Source: Larkinella terrae
Lineage (GTDB): Bacteria; Bacteroidota; Bacteroidia; Cytophagales; Spirosomataceae
Direction: 5' to 3'
Length of the DNA: 64,000 bases
NCBI RefSeq assembly: GCF_009668025.1
Contig: NZ_WJXZ01000015.1
Coordinates: 1 to 64,000 of the forward strand
The notes below the pieces were generated by a model. That model was not told where the DNA came from, did no database searches, and saw only the letters and a list, made by a program, of their open reading frames with translations. Position 1 is the first letter of the stretch. Each line of letters starts with the position of its first letter. The position numbers and the translations under genes were made by a program. Positions 1-8,347 of this stretch are shown piece after piece.

Positions 1-124
<124 letters not shown>

Positions 125-297
125 AATAACGTACTAACATTTCACTGTTACGTCGTCGATTGTCATTGTTTGGTACTTCTGTCCACTACGTCAAAGAACA
201 TATTTTCCTCGTTTGGAAAATCGTGATTGAGCTGCCCGAAAGCCTGTCAACCGGTACGCTATTTTCTTCACTCCAACTCTTTCCCCGATTTGGGACT

Positions 298-328
298 GCA
301 AAGGTAGAAACTAAATTGGGTTTTTCAA
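298..328 (-). promoter_or_regulatory. Proximal rRNA promoter (P2)
   Basis: On the minus strand a -7 element TACCTTTGC (298-306) fits the Bacteroidota consensus TAnnTTTG. A TTTTG -33 element (326-330) lies 19 nt upstream of it. The expected start lies in the GGGACTGC/GCAGTCCC segment just downstream, about 170 nt before the 16S gene. The 21 bp from 283 to 303, covering most of the -7 element and the start region, recur exactly at 425-445. Confidence 0.75.
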
Positions 329-440
329 AATTAATTCGGAAAAATATTTTTAAACTCTTTTTCCTTTTTAACTCTATAAATCACTGGTTATCAGTGATTT
401 ATTTAAACCTCTTACTGTTCGCATCCCCGATTTGGGACTG

Positions 441-471
441 CAAAGTACCGAAATATTTTTCCCTTTGTCAA
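441..471 (-). promoter_or_regulatory. Distal rRNA promoter (P1)
   Basis: On the minus strand GTACTTTGC (440-448) is a one-mismatch version of TAnnTTTG. A TTG inside CTTGACA (466-472) sits 20 nt upstream. The initial transcribed region is identical to that of the proximal promoter over 21 bp (425-445 versus 283-303), which suggests a duplicated promoter/start cassette ahead of the rRNA operon. Confidence 0.65.
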
Positions 472-487
472 GTGTATTTTTTGAAAT

Positions 488-547
488 AAACAGGTAACTA
501 CTTTTAGCGTTGAAGTACTCAATTCGTTTTCAAGAAGTTACCTGTTT
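488..547 (-). terminator. Long inverted repeat between tyrS and the rRNA operon
   Basis: Perfect 12-bp arms AAACAGGTAACT (488-499) and AGTTACCTGTTT (536-547) enclose a 36-nt loop that holds a weaker nested hairpin (TTGAAGTACTCAA). It lies 17 bp past the tyrS stop codon and ahead of the rRNA promoters. A terminator insulating tyrS from the rRNA operon is the simplest reading. The downstream tract is ATTTC rather than a clean T-run. Confidence 0.5.
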
Positions 548-564
548 AAAAAAATTAAAAATAT

Positions 565-1854
565 TTACACCAGCTTAATCAAATGGTTGCTTTTCCCTTT
601 GGAAACAATCAAATACCGGCTCTGCAGCCATTCCTGATCCGACAGGCTTGTGGTGTCATTAATTTTTTGTTTGTTGATGCTAACCGCATTCTGCGCAATC
701 GCCCGGCGGGCTTCCCCTTTCGACGCGTAGATTGCGCCTTTGGTGGCCACGGCCAACAGATCGATGATGTCCTTGCTCGCTTCCAGATCAGCGCTGGTAA
801 TCTGCGTTTGGGGTACTCCCTCAAAGATTACATCGAACTCATCGGCCTGAAGGGTCCGCAGCGTTTCGATTGTCGCTTTGCCGAAGAGCACTTCCGACGC
901 TTTTACCGCCAGTTCATAGCCGGTTTGGGAATGGACTCGAATGGTAACATCTTTCGCAATCGCTTTCTGTAAAATCCGCAGATGCGGAGCTTCGTTATGC
1001 TGACGCTCCAGTTCTTCGATTTCTTCTCGGGACAACAAGGTGAACACGCGAATCAGCCGTGGACAATCTGAGTCGGTAGCGTGCAGCCAAAACTGGTAAA
1101 ACTGGTAAGGCGACGTCATCGTGGGATCGAGCCAGACATTACCGCTAGCCGACTTCCCAAATTTTGTACCGTCTGCCTTGGTGATCAAGGGAGTCGTTAA
1201 GGCAAAGGCGTGGTATTCCTCACGGCCTTCCTTCCGCCGGATCAGCTCGGTGCCCGTGGTGATGTTCCCCCACTGATCGGAACCGCCCATCTGAAGCCGG
1301 ACATTTTTATTCTTATATAGCCAGTAAAAATCGTACCCCTGAAGTAACTGGTATGAGAATTCGGTAAACGAAAGACCGGTTTCCAGACGCTTTTTAACCG
1401 AATCTTTGGCAACCATATAATTAACGGTCAAATGCGTACCGGCTTCGCGCAGAAAGTCGAGAAAGGAAATTCCCTTAAACCAGTCGTAATTATTGACCAT
1501 TTCGGCCGAATTGGCGCTGTCATCGAACACCAGAAACCGGGCTAATTGCATCCGAATGCCTTCCTGGTTGTGGCGCAGGGTTGCTTCGGAGAGAAAATCA
1601 CGCTCGGTCGACCGGCCCGACGGATCGCCAATCATGCCGGTTGCCCCGCCTACCAGCGCAAACGGTTTGTGTCCCGCCCGCTGAAAATGAACTAGCAACA
1701 TAATCGTAGCCAGATTGCCGATGTGCAGCGACGCAGCCGTTGGGTCAAAACCGATGTAACCGGCAGTCGACTCTTTGCGAAGTTGTTCATCGGTACCGGG
1801 CATCACATCCTGCAACATGCCCCGCCAGCGGAGTTCTTCAAGAAAATCAATCAT
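565..1854 (-). CDS. tyrS: Tyrosyl-tRNA synthetase
   Basis: This class I aminoacyl-tRNA synthetase charges tRNA-Tyr in the cytoplasm. The 429-residue length matches bacterial TyrRS. The HIGH-type signature is HIGN (around residue 45), the KMSKS-type loop reads KFGKS (around residue 234), and the tyrosine/tRNA-site segment QMGGSDQWGN is present. An S4-like RNA-binding domain forms roughly the last 75 residues (ASKGEARRAI onward). The ATG at 1854 gives the expected N-terminus MIDFLEELRWRG. A Bacteroidota -7 element lies at 1950-1957, so the gene probably has its own promoter inside the 3' end of queA. Confidence 0.97.
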   Translation of the reverse strand: MIDFLEELRWRGMLQDVMPGTDEQLRKESTAGYIGFDPTAASLHIGNLATIMLLVHFQRAGHKPFALVGGATGMIGDPSGRSTERDFLSEATLRHNQEGIRMQLARFLVFDDSANSAEMVNNYDWFKGISFLDFLREAGTHLTVNYMVAKDSVKKRLETGLSFTEFSYQLLQGYDFYWLYKNKNVRLQMGGSDQWGNITTGTELIRRKEGREEYHAFALTTPLITKADGTKFGKSASGNVWLDPTMTSPYQFYQFWLHATDSDCPRLIRVFTLLSREEIEELERQHNEAPHLRILQKAIAKDVTIRVHSQTGYELAVKASEVLFGKATIETLRTLQADEFDVIFEGVPQTQITSADLEASKDIIDLLAVATKGAIYASKGEARRAIAQNAVSINKQKINDTTSLSDQEWLQSRYLIVSKGKSNHLIKLV

Positions 1855-1860
1855 TTAGCA

Positions 1861-1890
1861 ATTGAGATTGAGCGATTGAGTGATTGAGTG
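1861..1890. repeat. Tandem ATTGAG words upstream of tyrS
   Basis: Four near-tandem copies of the word (TG)ATTGAG lie 7 bp upstream of the tyrS start. A degenerate partner follows (ATTCCTCGCTTATCATTCAA, 1911-1930). It resembles the other word-built palindromes in this window but the opposite arm is poor. Confidence 0.5.
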
Positions 1891-1949
1891 AATCGACCAC
1901 CGAAGTGCAGGATTCCTCGCTTATCATTCAATGGCAATGAATTCGGGGG

Positions 1950-1957
1950 CAAAGATA
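1950..1957 (-). promoter_or_regulatory. -7 element of the probable tyrS promoter
   Basis: The minus strand reads TATCTTTG, a perfect match to TAnnTTTG. The -33 partner is weak (CTG at 1975-1977, 17 nt away). Transcription would start near 1943 and give a leader of about 90 nt before tyrS. Confidence 0.5.
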
Positions 1958-1962
1958 CACTT

Positions 1963-3183
1963 TCAGGGTAAAAGCAGCGAGGAGTCGCCGTAACTTAAAA
2001 ACCGGTAGTCGTTTTCCAGCGCTTCCCGGTAAATATTCCGCCAGTTTTCGCCGACGAAAGCCGCTACCAGCAGAATCAGCGTAGAACCGGGTTGGTGGAA
2101 ATTAGTCACCAGCCCGTTTGTGATTCGAAAGCGATAACCGGGCATGCAATAAATGCCGGTATGGCCAATGACCTGATCCTGACCGGTTTTTTCGAGGTAA
2201 TTCAGAACCGCCCGCACCGCTTCCGGTTTTTCCGGCAGATCGTTTTCGCTGACGGAATACGCGTACTTCTGATCCAGATGAAACGGCTCCGGTTCCTGTT
2301 TCAACAGCCGAACGCCAAACCAGTACAGACTTTCCAGCGAACGCATCGAAGTGGTGCCGACCGCAATGACCGGCCCGGTGTGCATCAATAGATTCTGCAG
2401 ATTTTGCCGGGAATAAACCACCTGCTCGGAATGCATCGCGTGCAGCCGGACGTTCGACGTTTTGATCGGCTGAAACGTTCCGGCACCAACGTGCAAAGTC
2501 AGGTATTCGGTCTGGATTCCTTTCCGGGCCAGTTGCGCAAGAACTTCCGGCGTAAAATGCAAACCGGCCGTCGGAGCCGCCACCGCTCCTTCGATTCGGG
2601 AATAGACGGTTTGGTAAGTTTCTCTGTCGGCTTCGGTTACGTCGCGATTCAGGTACGGCGGCAGCGGAATCTTCCCAGCTTCGTGCAGAATAGCCGCAAA
2701 GCTTTCCTCGCCCGGCGTTTCGTCGTCCTGCATCCATTCAAACCGGACCTTCGACTGCCCGGCGTCGTGCCAATGGGCTTTAATTAAAACCGTATGGTCA
2801 TGAATCCGAATTTCCTGCTCCAGTACTTCGCCCGGTTTCCAGCGTTTCCGGTTGCCGATCATGCACTGCCAGATACTCTGATTTTTATCCTGCATCGCTT
2901 CCGAAACCAGCCGATCAGCCGGAACCGGATTGAGCAGAAATAACTCGATAGTTGCGCCGGTTTGCCGCTGAAAGTGCAAACGCGCCGGAATCACTTTGGT
3001 ATTATTGAATACGAGCAGGCTGTTTTCGGGCAAGCGATCAGGCAACTCCCGGAAAACGTGGTGTTCGATTTTTCCCTGACGGTATTCCAGCAATCTGGAC
3101 TGGTCGCGCTGCGGCAAGGGAAACCGGGCAATCCGCTCATCCGGCAGATCGTACTGAAAATCATCAAGTTGCAATTCTTCCAT
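1963..3183 (-). CDS. queA: S-adenosylmethionine:tRNA ribosyltransferase-isomerase
   Basis: QueA transfers and isomerises the ribosyl part of SAM onto preQ1-tRNA to make epoxyqueuosine in the queuosine pathway. Family signatures seen are the N-terminal DFQYDLPDERIARFPLPQRD with LLVFNNTKVIPARL, the central AAPTAGLHFTPEVL, and the C-terminal TNGLVTNFHQPGSTLILLVAAF. The protein is about 406 residues, longer than the roughly 350 of E. coli QueA. The ATG at 3183 is preferred over an in-frame GTG at 3189. It begins 2 bp after the stop of the upstream membrane-protein gene, so the two are probably cotranscribed. Confidence 0.93.
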   Translation of the reverse strand: MEELQLDDFQYDLPDERIARFPLPQRDQSRLLEYRQGKIEHHVFRELPDRLPENSLLVFNNTKVIPARLHFQRQTGATIELFLLNPVPADRLVSEAMQDKNQSIWQCMIGNRKRWKPGEVLEQEIRIHDHTVLIKAHWHDAGQSKVRFEWMQDDETPGEESFAAILHEAGKIPLPPYLNRDVTEADRETYQTVYSRIEGAVAAPTAGLHFTPEVLAQLARKGIQTEYLTLHVGAGTFQPIKTSNVRLHAMHSEQVVYSRQNLQNLLMHTGPVIAVGTTSMRSLESLYWFGVRLLKQEPEPFHLDQKYAYSVSENDLPEKPEAVRAVLNYLEKTGQDQVIGHTGIYCMPGYRFRITNGLVTNFHQPGSTLILLVAAFVGENWRNIYREALENDYRFLSYGDSSLLLP

Positions 3184-3185
3184 CG

Positions 3186-3695
3186 TCACTCTTCAGCAGC
3201 GGGTTTCAGGGCCAGACGAATCGGCAACGAAACGATCACGATGGCGATGATGGCCGTACAAACCGGCAGCAGCCACTGGTGTCCGCTCAGGTTGGTTGAG
3301 CCCAACTGGCTGTTTAATCTCCCGAGAACGTACAGCGAAAGCGCCATGATGGTTTTGACGGCGGCCATTAAACAGTAAAACCAGTTGCGAAAAATCTCGT
3401 TCAGTTGGTCGCGGTTTTCGATCCAGAGCTGTTGGTTCGGAATGGGCAACTTGGTGCCGTCTACTTTCGGAAATAGTTTTGTCAGGGTATTGATGAGCGT
3501 ATTATTAATCAGAAAAATGGCGACACAGCTATAAAATAAATAGTCGCGACTCATAAAAACATCCGGACGACTATCGGGGGTAAATCCCACAGCCACATTG
3601 GTTTCCAGCGAAACGTAGGTATAAATAAGCATCGTGGCAAAACCGGCCAGCGAGACCAGCCGCCACAAACGAATGGCAAACGTGCTAACTTTCAT
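3186..3695 (-). CDS. Conserved membrane protein, unknown function
   Basis: The protein is about 169 residues with four hydrophobic stretches: LVSLAGFATMLIYTYV, LFYSCVAIFLINNTLI, a segment around WFYCLMAAVKTIMALSLYVL, and LLPVCTAIIAIVIVSLPI. No catalytic motif is visible. The reading frame extends to 3764, but a -7 promoter element at 3732-3740 lies inside that extension. The ATG at 3695 (MKVSTFAIRL) is therefore the better start. The stop codon is 2 bp from the queA ATG, suggesting an operon, although nothing in the sequence links it to queuosine synthesis. Confidence 0.7.
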   Translation of the reverse strand: MKVSTFAIRLWRLVSLAGFATMLIYTYVSLETNVAVGFTPDSRPDVFMSRDYLFYSCVAIFLINNTLINTLTKLFPKVDGTKLPIPNQQLWIENRDQLNEIFRNWFYCLMAAVKTIMALSLYVLGRLNSQLGSTNLSGHQWLLPVCTAIIAIVIVSLPIRLALKPAAEE

Positions 3696-3731
3696 GAATT
3701 GATCGATTCGCCCGACAACAGGCTTTGGGGC

Positions 3732-3764
3732 GCAAAGGTACGGGCTGACAAGCTGTGTTCCCAA
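3732..3764 (-). promoter_or_regulatory. Promoter for the 3695-1963 operon
   Basis: The minus-strand -7 element TACCTTTGC (3732-3740) is identical to the rRNA one. TTG at 3762-3764 lies 21 nt upstream, slightly longer than usual spacing. It sets the likely start of the membrane-protein/queA transcript near 3725 and argues for the 3695 start codon. Confidence 0.6.
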
Positions 3765-3839
3765 CCCAAGCTTTAAAGTATTCTGCTACAAACTCTGATT
3801 TGCTTTGTTGATCTTTGCAAAACAGCCATTTATTATCCC

Positions 3840-4391
3840 ATGAAAATCTACACCAAAACCGGCGATAAAGGCCAAACTTCGCTGATTGGCGGCCGTCGGG
3901 TCAGCAAAGCGCACCACCGGATCGATGCCTACGGAACCGTTGACGAGTTGAATTCCTATATCGGGCTGGTGCGGGATCAGCCGGTCAATGAAAACCGCCG
4001 GGAACGGCTGAAGGAAATTCAGGATCGCCTGTTTACGGTCGGCGCCGAACTGGCGACCGATCCGGAAAAGACTGTCAAAAAACCGCTGCCGGCCATTCTG
4101 GATTCGGACATTACGGTTTTGGAAAAAGACATGGACGAAATGGATACGGAACTACCTGAACTCCGGGCGTTTGTGTTGCCGGGTGGTCATCAGTCTGTTT
4201 CCTTTTGTCACCTGGCCCGCACCGTTTGCCGACGCGCCGAGCGGCTGGTGATTGCGCTGAATGAGGAAGAACCGGTCGATCCGCTGGTGATGCAATACCT
4301 CAACCGGCTTTCGGATTACCTGTTTATGCTAAGTCGGAAAATGACGCAGGAACTCGGCGCGGAGGAGGTCGCCTGGAAACCACGGGTGTAA
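3840..4391 (+). CDS. Cob(I)alamin adenosyltransferase, PduO type
   Basis: This enzyme adenosylates cob(I)alamin with ATP to make coenzyme B12. The N-terminal ATP-binding signature YTKTGDKGQTSLIGGRR and the following HHRIDAYGTVDELNSYIG are diagnostic. The C-terminal helix segment CHLARTVCRRAERLV carries the conserved arginines of the active site. The 183-residue length is typical. It is divergent from the 3695 operon. A GATCTTTGC sequence about 25 bp upstream is a weak -7 candidate. No cobalamin riboswitch is apparent in the short leader, and no other cobalamin gene is nearby. Confidence 0.93.
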   Translation: MKIYTKTGDKGQTSLIGGRRVSKAHHRIDAYGTVDELNSYIGLVRDQPVNENRRERLKEIQDRLFTVGAELATDPEKTVKKPLPAILDSDITVLEKDMDEMDTELPELRAFVLPGGHQSVSFCHLARTVCRRAERLVIALNEEEPVDPLVMQYLNRLSDYLFMLSRKMTQELGAEEVAWKPRV

Positions 4392-4492
4392 TTTTGTAAC
4401 CGTTTTTCACGGCTTATTAACGAACTGGTAACCGTAAAAAAAATAATTAGCATAACAACTATTTTTTACTGGACACTTCCTGAAGTTTTCTA

Positions 4493-4500
4493 TACATTTG
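4493..4500 (+). promoter_or_regulatory. -7 element of the ilvE promoter
   Basis: TACATTTG fits TAnnTTTG exactly. The -33 region is weak (CTGG at 4469-4472, 20 nt upstream). The predicted start near 4507 leaves a leader of about 50 nt before the ATG at 4557. Confidence 0.6.
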
Positions 4501-4556
4501 CTGACTATCAACCCGCTGACGACTTTTTTAGTTGGTCAGATTTGCTACCGACCATT

Positions 4557-5627
4557 ATGACTACCGAATTAGTAAACATCGCGCTAAGGAAAGCAGAACG
4601 CTCCCGCATCGAGGAGGTCGACTTCAACAACCTGCCGTTTGGCAAGCATTTTTCCGACCACATGTTTGTGGCTGACTTTGTCGACGGCCAATGGCAAAAC
4701 CTGCAAGTGGTTCCATTCGACAACTTTACCCTCAGCCCGGCGCTGTCGTCGCTGCACTACGGGCAGTCGATTTTCGAAGGGATGAAAGCCTATAAAAACG
4801 AAGCCGGTGAAGTGCTGATGTTCCGCCCGCTGGAAAACTGGAAACGGATGAACGTATCGGCCGAGCGCATGTGCATGGCGACGATTCCGGAAGAGGTTTT
4901 CATGGGTGGCCTGGAAGCGTTGCTTCGGGTTGATGCCGATTGGGTGCCGAACACGCCCGACAGCTCGCTGTATATCCGGCCGTATATGTTTGCGACCGAC
5001 GTATTTCTGGGTGTTGCGCCGTCAAAAACCTACCGGTTTTGCATTTTCACCTGTCCGGTGGGGGCTTATTACACCAAACCGCCGAAGCTGAAAGTAGAAA
5101 CCGACTACATCCGTTCGGCCCCGGGCGGAGTGGGTTACGCCAAATGCGCGGGCAATTATGCGGGTTCGATGTATCCGACGATGCTGGCACAAAAGGCTGG
5201 TTACGACCAAATTATGTGGACCGATGGCGTTGAACACAAATACATTGAAGAATCCGGCACCATGAACATTATGTTCGTGATCGACGGCAAGCTGGTTACT
5301 CCGGCTACCTCGGATTCGATTCTGAAAGGCGTTACCCGCGACAGCATCATTCAGGCGGTTAAAAGCTGGGGAATCGCAGTGGAAGAGCGGAAAGTCTCGA
5401 TTCAGGAAGTGATCGACGGCATTGAAAGCGGCAACCTGACGGAAGCCTTCGGTGCGGGAACCGCCGTGGTGGTTTCGCCCTACTCGCTGATCGGATTTGA
5501 AGGAAAAGATTACATGCTGAGCGATATACCGAAAGAAGATTCACTCGCAAACCGCATCTTCAACTACCTCACGGACGTCAGAACCGGACGGGTTGAGGAC
5601 ACGTTTGGCTGGATGTATAAAATTTAA
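4557..5627 (+). CDS. ilvE: Branched-chain amino acid aminotransferase
   Basis: This PLP fold-type IV transaminase interconverts Leu, Ile and Val with their 2-oxo acids. Visible motifs are LHYGQSIFEGMKAYK (substrate loop), YIRPYMFATD, GGVGYAKCAGNYAGS (the PLP lysine is the K of YAKCAGNY) and EESGTMNIMFV. The Thr of KGVTRDSII and the AFGAGTAVVVSP segment fit cofactor phosphate binding. The length of about 356 residues fits the mammalian-type/BCAT-II branch. An in-frame TTG at 4542 exists, but the ATG at 4557 is the natural start (MTTELVNIAL). It is monocistronic, followed by a large palindrome. Confidence 0.95.
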   Translation: MTTELVNIALRKAERSRIEEVDFNNLPFGKHFSDHMFVADFVDGQWQNLQVVPFDNFTLSPALSSLHYGQSIFEGMKAYKNEAGEVLMFRPLENWKRMNVSAERMCMATIPEEVFMGGLEALLRVDADWVPNTPDSSLYIRPYMFATDVFLGVAPSKTYRFCIFTCPVGAYYTKPPKLKVETDYIRSAPGGVGYAKCAGNYAGSMYPTMLAQKAGYDQIMWTDGVEHKYIEESGTMNIMFVIDGKLVTPATSDSILKGVTRDSIIQAVKSWGIAVEERKVSIQEVIDGIESGNLTEAFGAGTAVVVSPYSLIGFEGKDYMLSDIPKEDSLANRIFNYLTDVRTGRVEDTFGWMYKI

Positions 5628-5628
5628 T

Positions 5629-5715
5629 GATGAATTATAAATGATGAATGATGAATGTAAAGGTGCGGAACTGGCTACCACTTTTACATTTATCATTCAT
5701 CATTTATAATTCATC
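5629..5715. repeat. Word palindrome, ATGATGAAT family
   Basis: Two 37-bp arms (5629-5665 and 5679-5715) pair with two mismatches around a 13-nt loop. The arms consist of iterated words GATGAATTATAAATGATGAA. It lies between the convergent genes ilvE and a lipoprotein gene, so it could act as a two-way terminator. The same words recur at 45386-45481. Confidence 0.8.
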
Positions 5716-5724
5716 ATTCATTTT

Positions 5725-6288
5725 CTAGACATTCGAATTACCGCCTAGCACCAGCTTCAGGCCAAAATCTTTGCCTTTCGATACATCCTTCAGCGTAATC
5801 CGGTTGTTGCCGGATGCCTTCCACGTTTGCTGAACCGGATTGCCATATTTGCGGGTAAAATACGCCGTCAGTTCCTTCAGGTGCGTATCGACCGATTGCC
5901 GGTTATTCAAATAAATATCCACCTGAATGCCCGAAACCTTCTTATTTTTATCCAGAAAATATTGGATATCAGTCGATTCCAGATTCGGATAGTCGATGGT
6001 ATATCCAACGTGGGCGGCATCTTCTTCAAAAGGTTCGGCAGACTCTTTCTCCTTGACCACCGAAACCGCATCGCCCGTGCTGACGCCCCGGAACAAACCG
6101 TCGTCCGGTCCTACCAGTTTTTCCAGCCAGTCGCTCACCACAACTTCCGAATTTGCCTCAGGCGGATTGGTCACAATTTGAGCACTGTCGGCCGGAGAAG
6201 TCGCTTCCGACGCTTGTTGTTTGGTCTGGCAGGCATTCAGCAAAAGCACCGTTGCCAGCAGCGCGCTGTAGATAAACGTTTGTTTCAT
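5725..6288 (-). CDS. Lipoprotein of unknown function
   Basis: The protein is 187 residues with an SpII signal peptide ending in the lipobox LLNAC (Cys20), so it is probably anchored in the outer or inner membrane. After a Ser/Pro/Glu-rich linker, the folded part (about residues 50-187) holds VGYTIDYPNLESTDIQYFLD and a C-terminal ITLKDVSKGKDFGLKLVLG. No family is recognised. It lies downstream of another lipoprotein gene (6406-7014) on the same strand, separated by a word palindrome, so cotranscription is possible but not shown. Confidence 0.7.
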   Translation of the reverse strand: MKQTFIYSALLATVLLLNACQTKQQASEATSPADSAQIVTNPPEANSEVVVSDWLEKLVGPDDGLFRGVSTGDAVSVVKEKESAEPFEEDAAHVGYTIDYPNLESTDIQYFLDKNKKVSGIQVDIYLNNRQSVDTHLKELTAYFTRKYGNPVQQTWKASGNNRITLKDVSKGKDFGLKLVLGGNSNV

Positions 6289-6316
6289 ATAGTTCAGGTT
6301 GGTTGGGAAAAGGGAA

Positions 6317-6407
6317 AAGAGAAAAGAGGTGAGACAAGAGAGTAAAGACTGGTTCGTTGCATGTTCGGTCTTTTCTTTATTCTCTTGTCTATCGTCTTTC
6401 TTCTCTT
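6317..6407. repeat. Word palindrome, GAGACAAGAGA family
   Basis: The left arm 6317-6349 (AAGAGAAAAGAGGTGAGACA continuing to AGTAAAGAC) and right arm 6368-6407 pair imperfectly. The core GACAAGAGA/TCTCTTGTC is conserved in both arms. The right arm abuts the stop codon of the 6406-7014 gene. The same core word occurs at 14225-14297 and 52250-52281. Confidence 0.7.
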
Positions 6408-7014
6408 AAGACGAAAACCCCCGCGAACGGCCACCGCCGAAAAAACCGCTGCGGCCACCGGAAGGGCGGCTGATCCTCGAATTACTGATGCTGCTCCCGA
6501 TTCGGTTCGACCGTTCGTAGGTCTGCGGATTGTTGTAAACGCCCGAGCTGTATTGCTGCTCGTTGGCGTAACGCGGGGTGGTCGACCGGCCCAGCATGTA
6601 CCCCAGACTTCCCCACAAGAGCACATTCGATAAACCGCTGTGGTGGTGATAAGCCGCCGGATTATGGAAATAGTGGCGCGTCGACGAGTCGGCCTGCACC
6701 AACCGGCGGGCGGCTTCCACGCTCAGCGTGTCGCGGTGACCATCGGCGTAGTTGACAATGGCTCCGGCCAGTTTGGGGTCCACTTCCGTTTCGTCCGTAA
6801 TCTTGAAATTCCCCGGACTGGTTTCGGTGATGTAGGTCCGAACACCTTTTCCGAATGCCGGTTTTTCCTCATCGGTCTGTTCGTATTCCGAGTCATTCGA
6901 GTTGCCGCAACTTTGCAGGATCACCGTGCCGTTGAGCAGCGCGAGACCCAGGGTAGTGCTGAGGGTGATGTCTTTCACCCGGCGTAATATGCTATTTTTC
7001 CGAACCGGTGTCAT
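6406..7014 (-). CDS. Secreted or lipid-anchored protein with Gly/Arg/Ser-rich tail
   Basis: The protein is 202 residues. The N-terminus MTPVRKNSILRRVKDITLST is basic and is followed by a hydrophobic stretch and LQSCGNSND, which may be a lipobox (Cys36) after an unusually long signal. The middle holds FKITDETEVDPKLAGAIVNY and a His-rich HYFHNPAAYHHHSG. The end is low complexity (SRPSGGRSGFFGGGRSRGFSS). The SCGN..N layout resembles small secreted proteins of unknown role in Cytophagales. No enzymatic motif is visible. The ATG at 7014 is the only good start. Confidence 0.65.
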   Translation of the reverse strand: MTPVRKNSILRRVKDITLSTTLGLALLNGTVILQSCGNSNDSEYEQTDEEKPAFGKGVRTYITETSPGNFKITDETEVDPKLAGAIVNYADGHRDTLSVEAARRLVQADSSTRHYFHNPAAYHHHSGLSNVLLWGSLGYMLGRSTTPRYANEQQYSSGVYNNPQTYERSNRIGSSISNSRISRPSGGRSGFFGGGRSRGFSS

Positions 7015-7182
7015 GATTTTGCTAGGCTATCGTATTGGCGAAACTACGCAGAAGGCCGGGTGGTTGCAAGAAGTTACCGGATGAAAGGATAAAAGGCATT
7101 AAGAGTTTGCGGTTCTGAATTATGAGCAGAACCGGGTCGCTGGCTGGTAAAATTGATTGAAGATGCCGTATTTTGGGGAAGT

Positions 7183-8280
7183 ATGCCCGACAAAACCGCA
7201 TTTATAGAAGAGTTACTCCACCGAATTTCGATCCTTCAGTCGGAAAATACCCCCTGCTTCCCGGCCGGTTTGATGCCATCCTACCGGAGTAATCCGCTTC
7301 TGCTGGGCTACCATCGCCCGGATACCAACGTCTTTTTTACGGCCATTACGGTTTTTACCCTGCAACAAATCCGACCGAAACTCCTGCCGGATTTGCAGAC
7401 AAAAGTTGACGAGATCAGTCAAAAAGCCGTTCAGCATTACCCTGATTTTCAGAACAAAGACGGACTGAAGACCTATAATTTTTACAAAACGCCGAAACGG
7501 GGCCGCCCATCAGGGCATTTTCCGAACGGGCGGTTTTTGCACCGCATCGAGCATTTCCGGCTCCCCGACGATGCCGATGATACGGCGATGATTTACCTGA
7601 CCAGTCAGCCATCGCGCGCGGATTTGCTCTGGCTCAAACACAAGCTGACGCAACACGCCAATCTGGCGACCCGGCAGGTGGAAGACTCCTATCCCGAATA
7701 CGTCAATCTGAAAGCGTATTCGACCTGGTTTGGCAAGAATATGCCCGTCGAGTTCGACGCCAGCGTTCTGTGTAATCTGCTCTACTGCATTTTTCACTAT
7801 GACTTGCCGTTGAACGAACACGATTTCGATAGCCTGGTTTTCATTCGGTCGGTGGTAGAAACCGGTCAGTACCTCCGCGAACCGTTTCGCTGTTCGCATT
7901 CTTATCCACGAGCCGCCCTGATTCTGTATCACATTGCCGGTTTGCTGGCGGCTTTCCGCCCGGACGCGCTGGAACCCATTCGGGCGCAGTTGATTCGCGA
8001 CGGTTTTCAGTTGCTCGAAAGCGGTTTGCCGGTAATGGATCAATTGATTGTTTCCACTTCCCTGCTGCAACTGGGCGCAAAACCGCCCCGGATCGATGCG
8101 GAGCGCATTCCCGAAAACGAAATTCGGGACTATTCCTTTTTCATTGCCGGGATGCTGACGGCTTCCCAAAATCCGCTACTCAACCGCATGGCGCAATCCC
8201 GCCTGGTTCGAATGGACTGGACCTGCGAAGCCCATTCGCTGGCGCTGGTGATTGAATATCTGGTAAACCGGGACAGGTAG
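7183..8280 (+). CDS. Alpha/alpha-toroid protein, terpene-cyclase-like (uncertain)
   Basis: The protein is about 365 residues, cytoplasmic, with no signal peptide. Long helical repeats, aromatic residues and the acidic motif LPDDADDTAMIYL (around residue 125) recall squalene-hopene-cyclase/prenyltransferase toroid folds, where DxDD is the protonation motif. The spacing and the rest of the sequence are not a confident match, so catalytic function is unproven. The ATG at 7183 is chosen over an in-frame TTG at 7153. TATTTTGG just upstream could be a -7 element. The gene stands alone, divergent from the preceding one. Confidence 0.6.
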   Translation: MPDKTAFIEELLHRISILQSENTPCFPAGLMPSYRSNPLLLGYHRPDTNVFFTAITVFTLQQIRPKLLPDLQTKVDEISQKAVQHYPDFQNKDGLKTYNFYKTPKRGRPSGHFPNGRFLHRIEHFRLPDDADDTAMIYLTSQPSRADLLWLKHKLTQHANLATRQVEDSYPEYVNLKAYSTWFGKNMPVEFDASVLCNLLYCIFHYDLPLNEHDFDSLVFIRSVVETGQYLREPFRCSHSYPRAALILYHIAGLLAAFRPDALEPIRAQLIRDGFQLLESGLPVMDQLIVSTSLLQLGAKPPRIDAERIPENEIRDYSFFIAGMLTASQNPLLNRMAQSRLVRMDWTCEAHSLALVIEYLVNRDR

Positions 8281-8347
8281 AAAAAGAGGGCCGGATTTCT
8301 CCGTAAATTTCGAACTTTAACACGTAAACAAATAATCTGATTTTGAT

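Noticed and set aside
160-489. Plus-strand open frame of 109 codons upstream of the 16S gene
   Set aside because: It lies across the rRNA leader and its two promoters on the opposite strand. No protein features.
3741-3764. N-terminal extension of the 3186-3695 membrane protein (to 3764)
   Set aside because: A promoter -7 element lies inside it, so the region is upstream of the transcript start.
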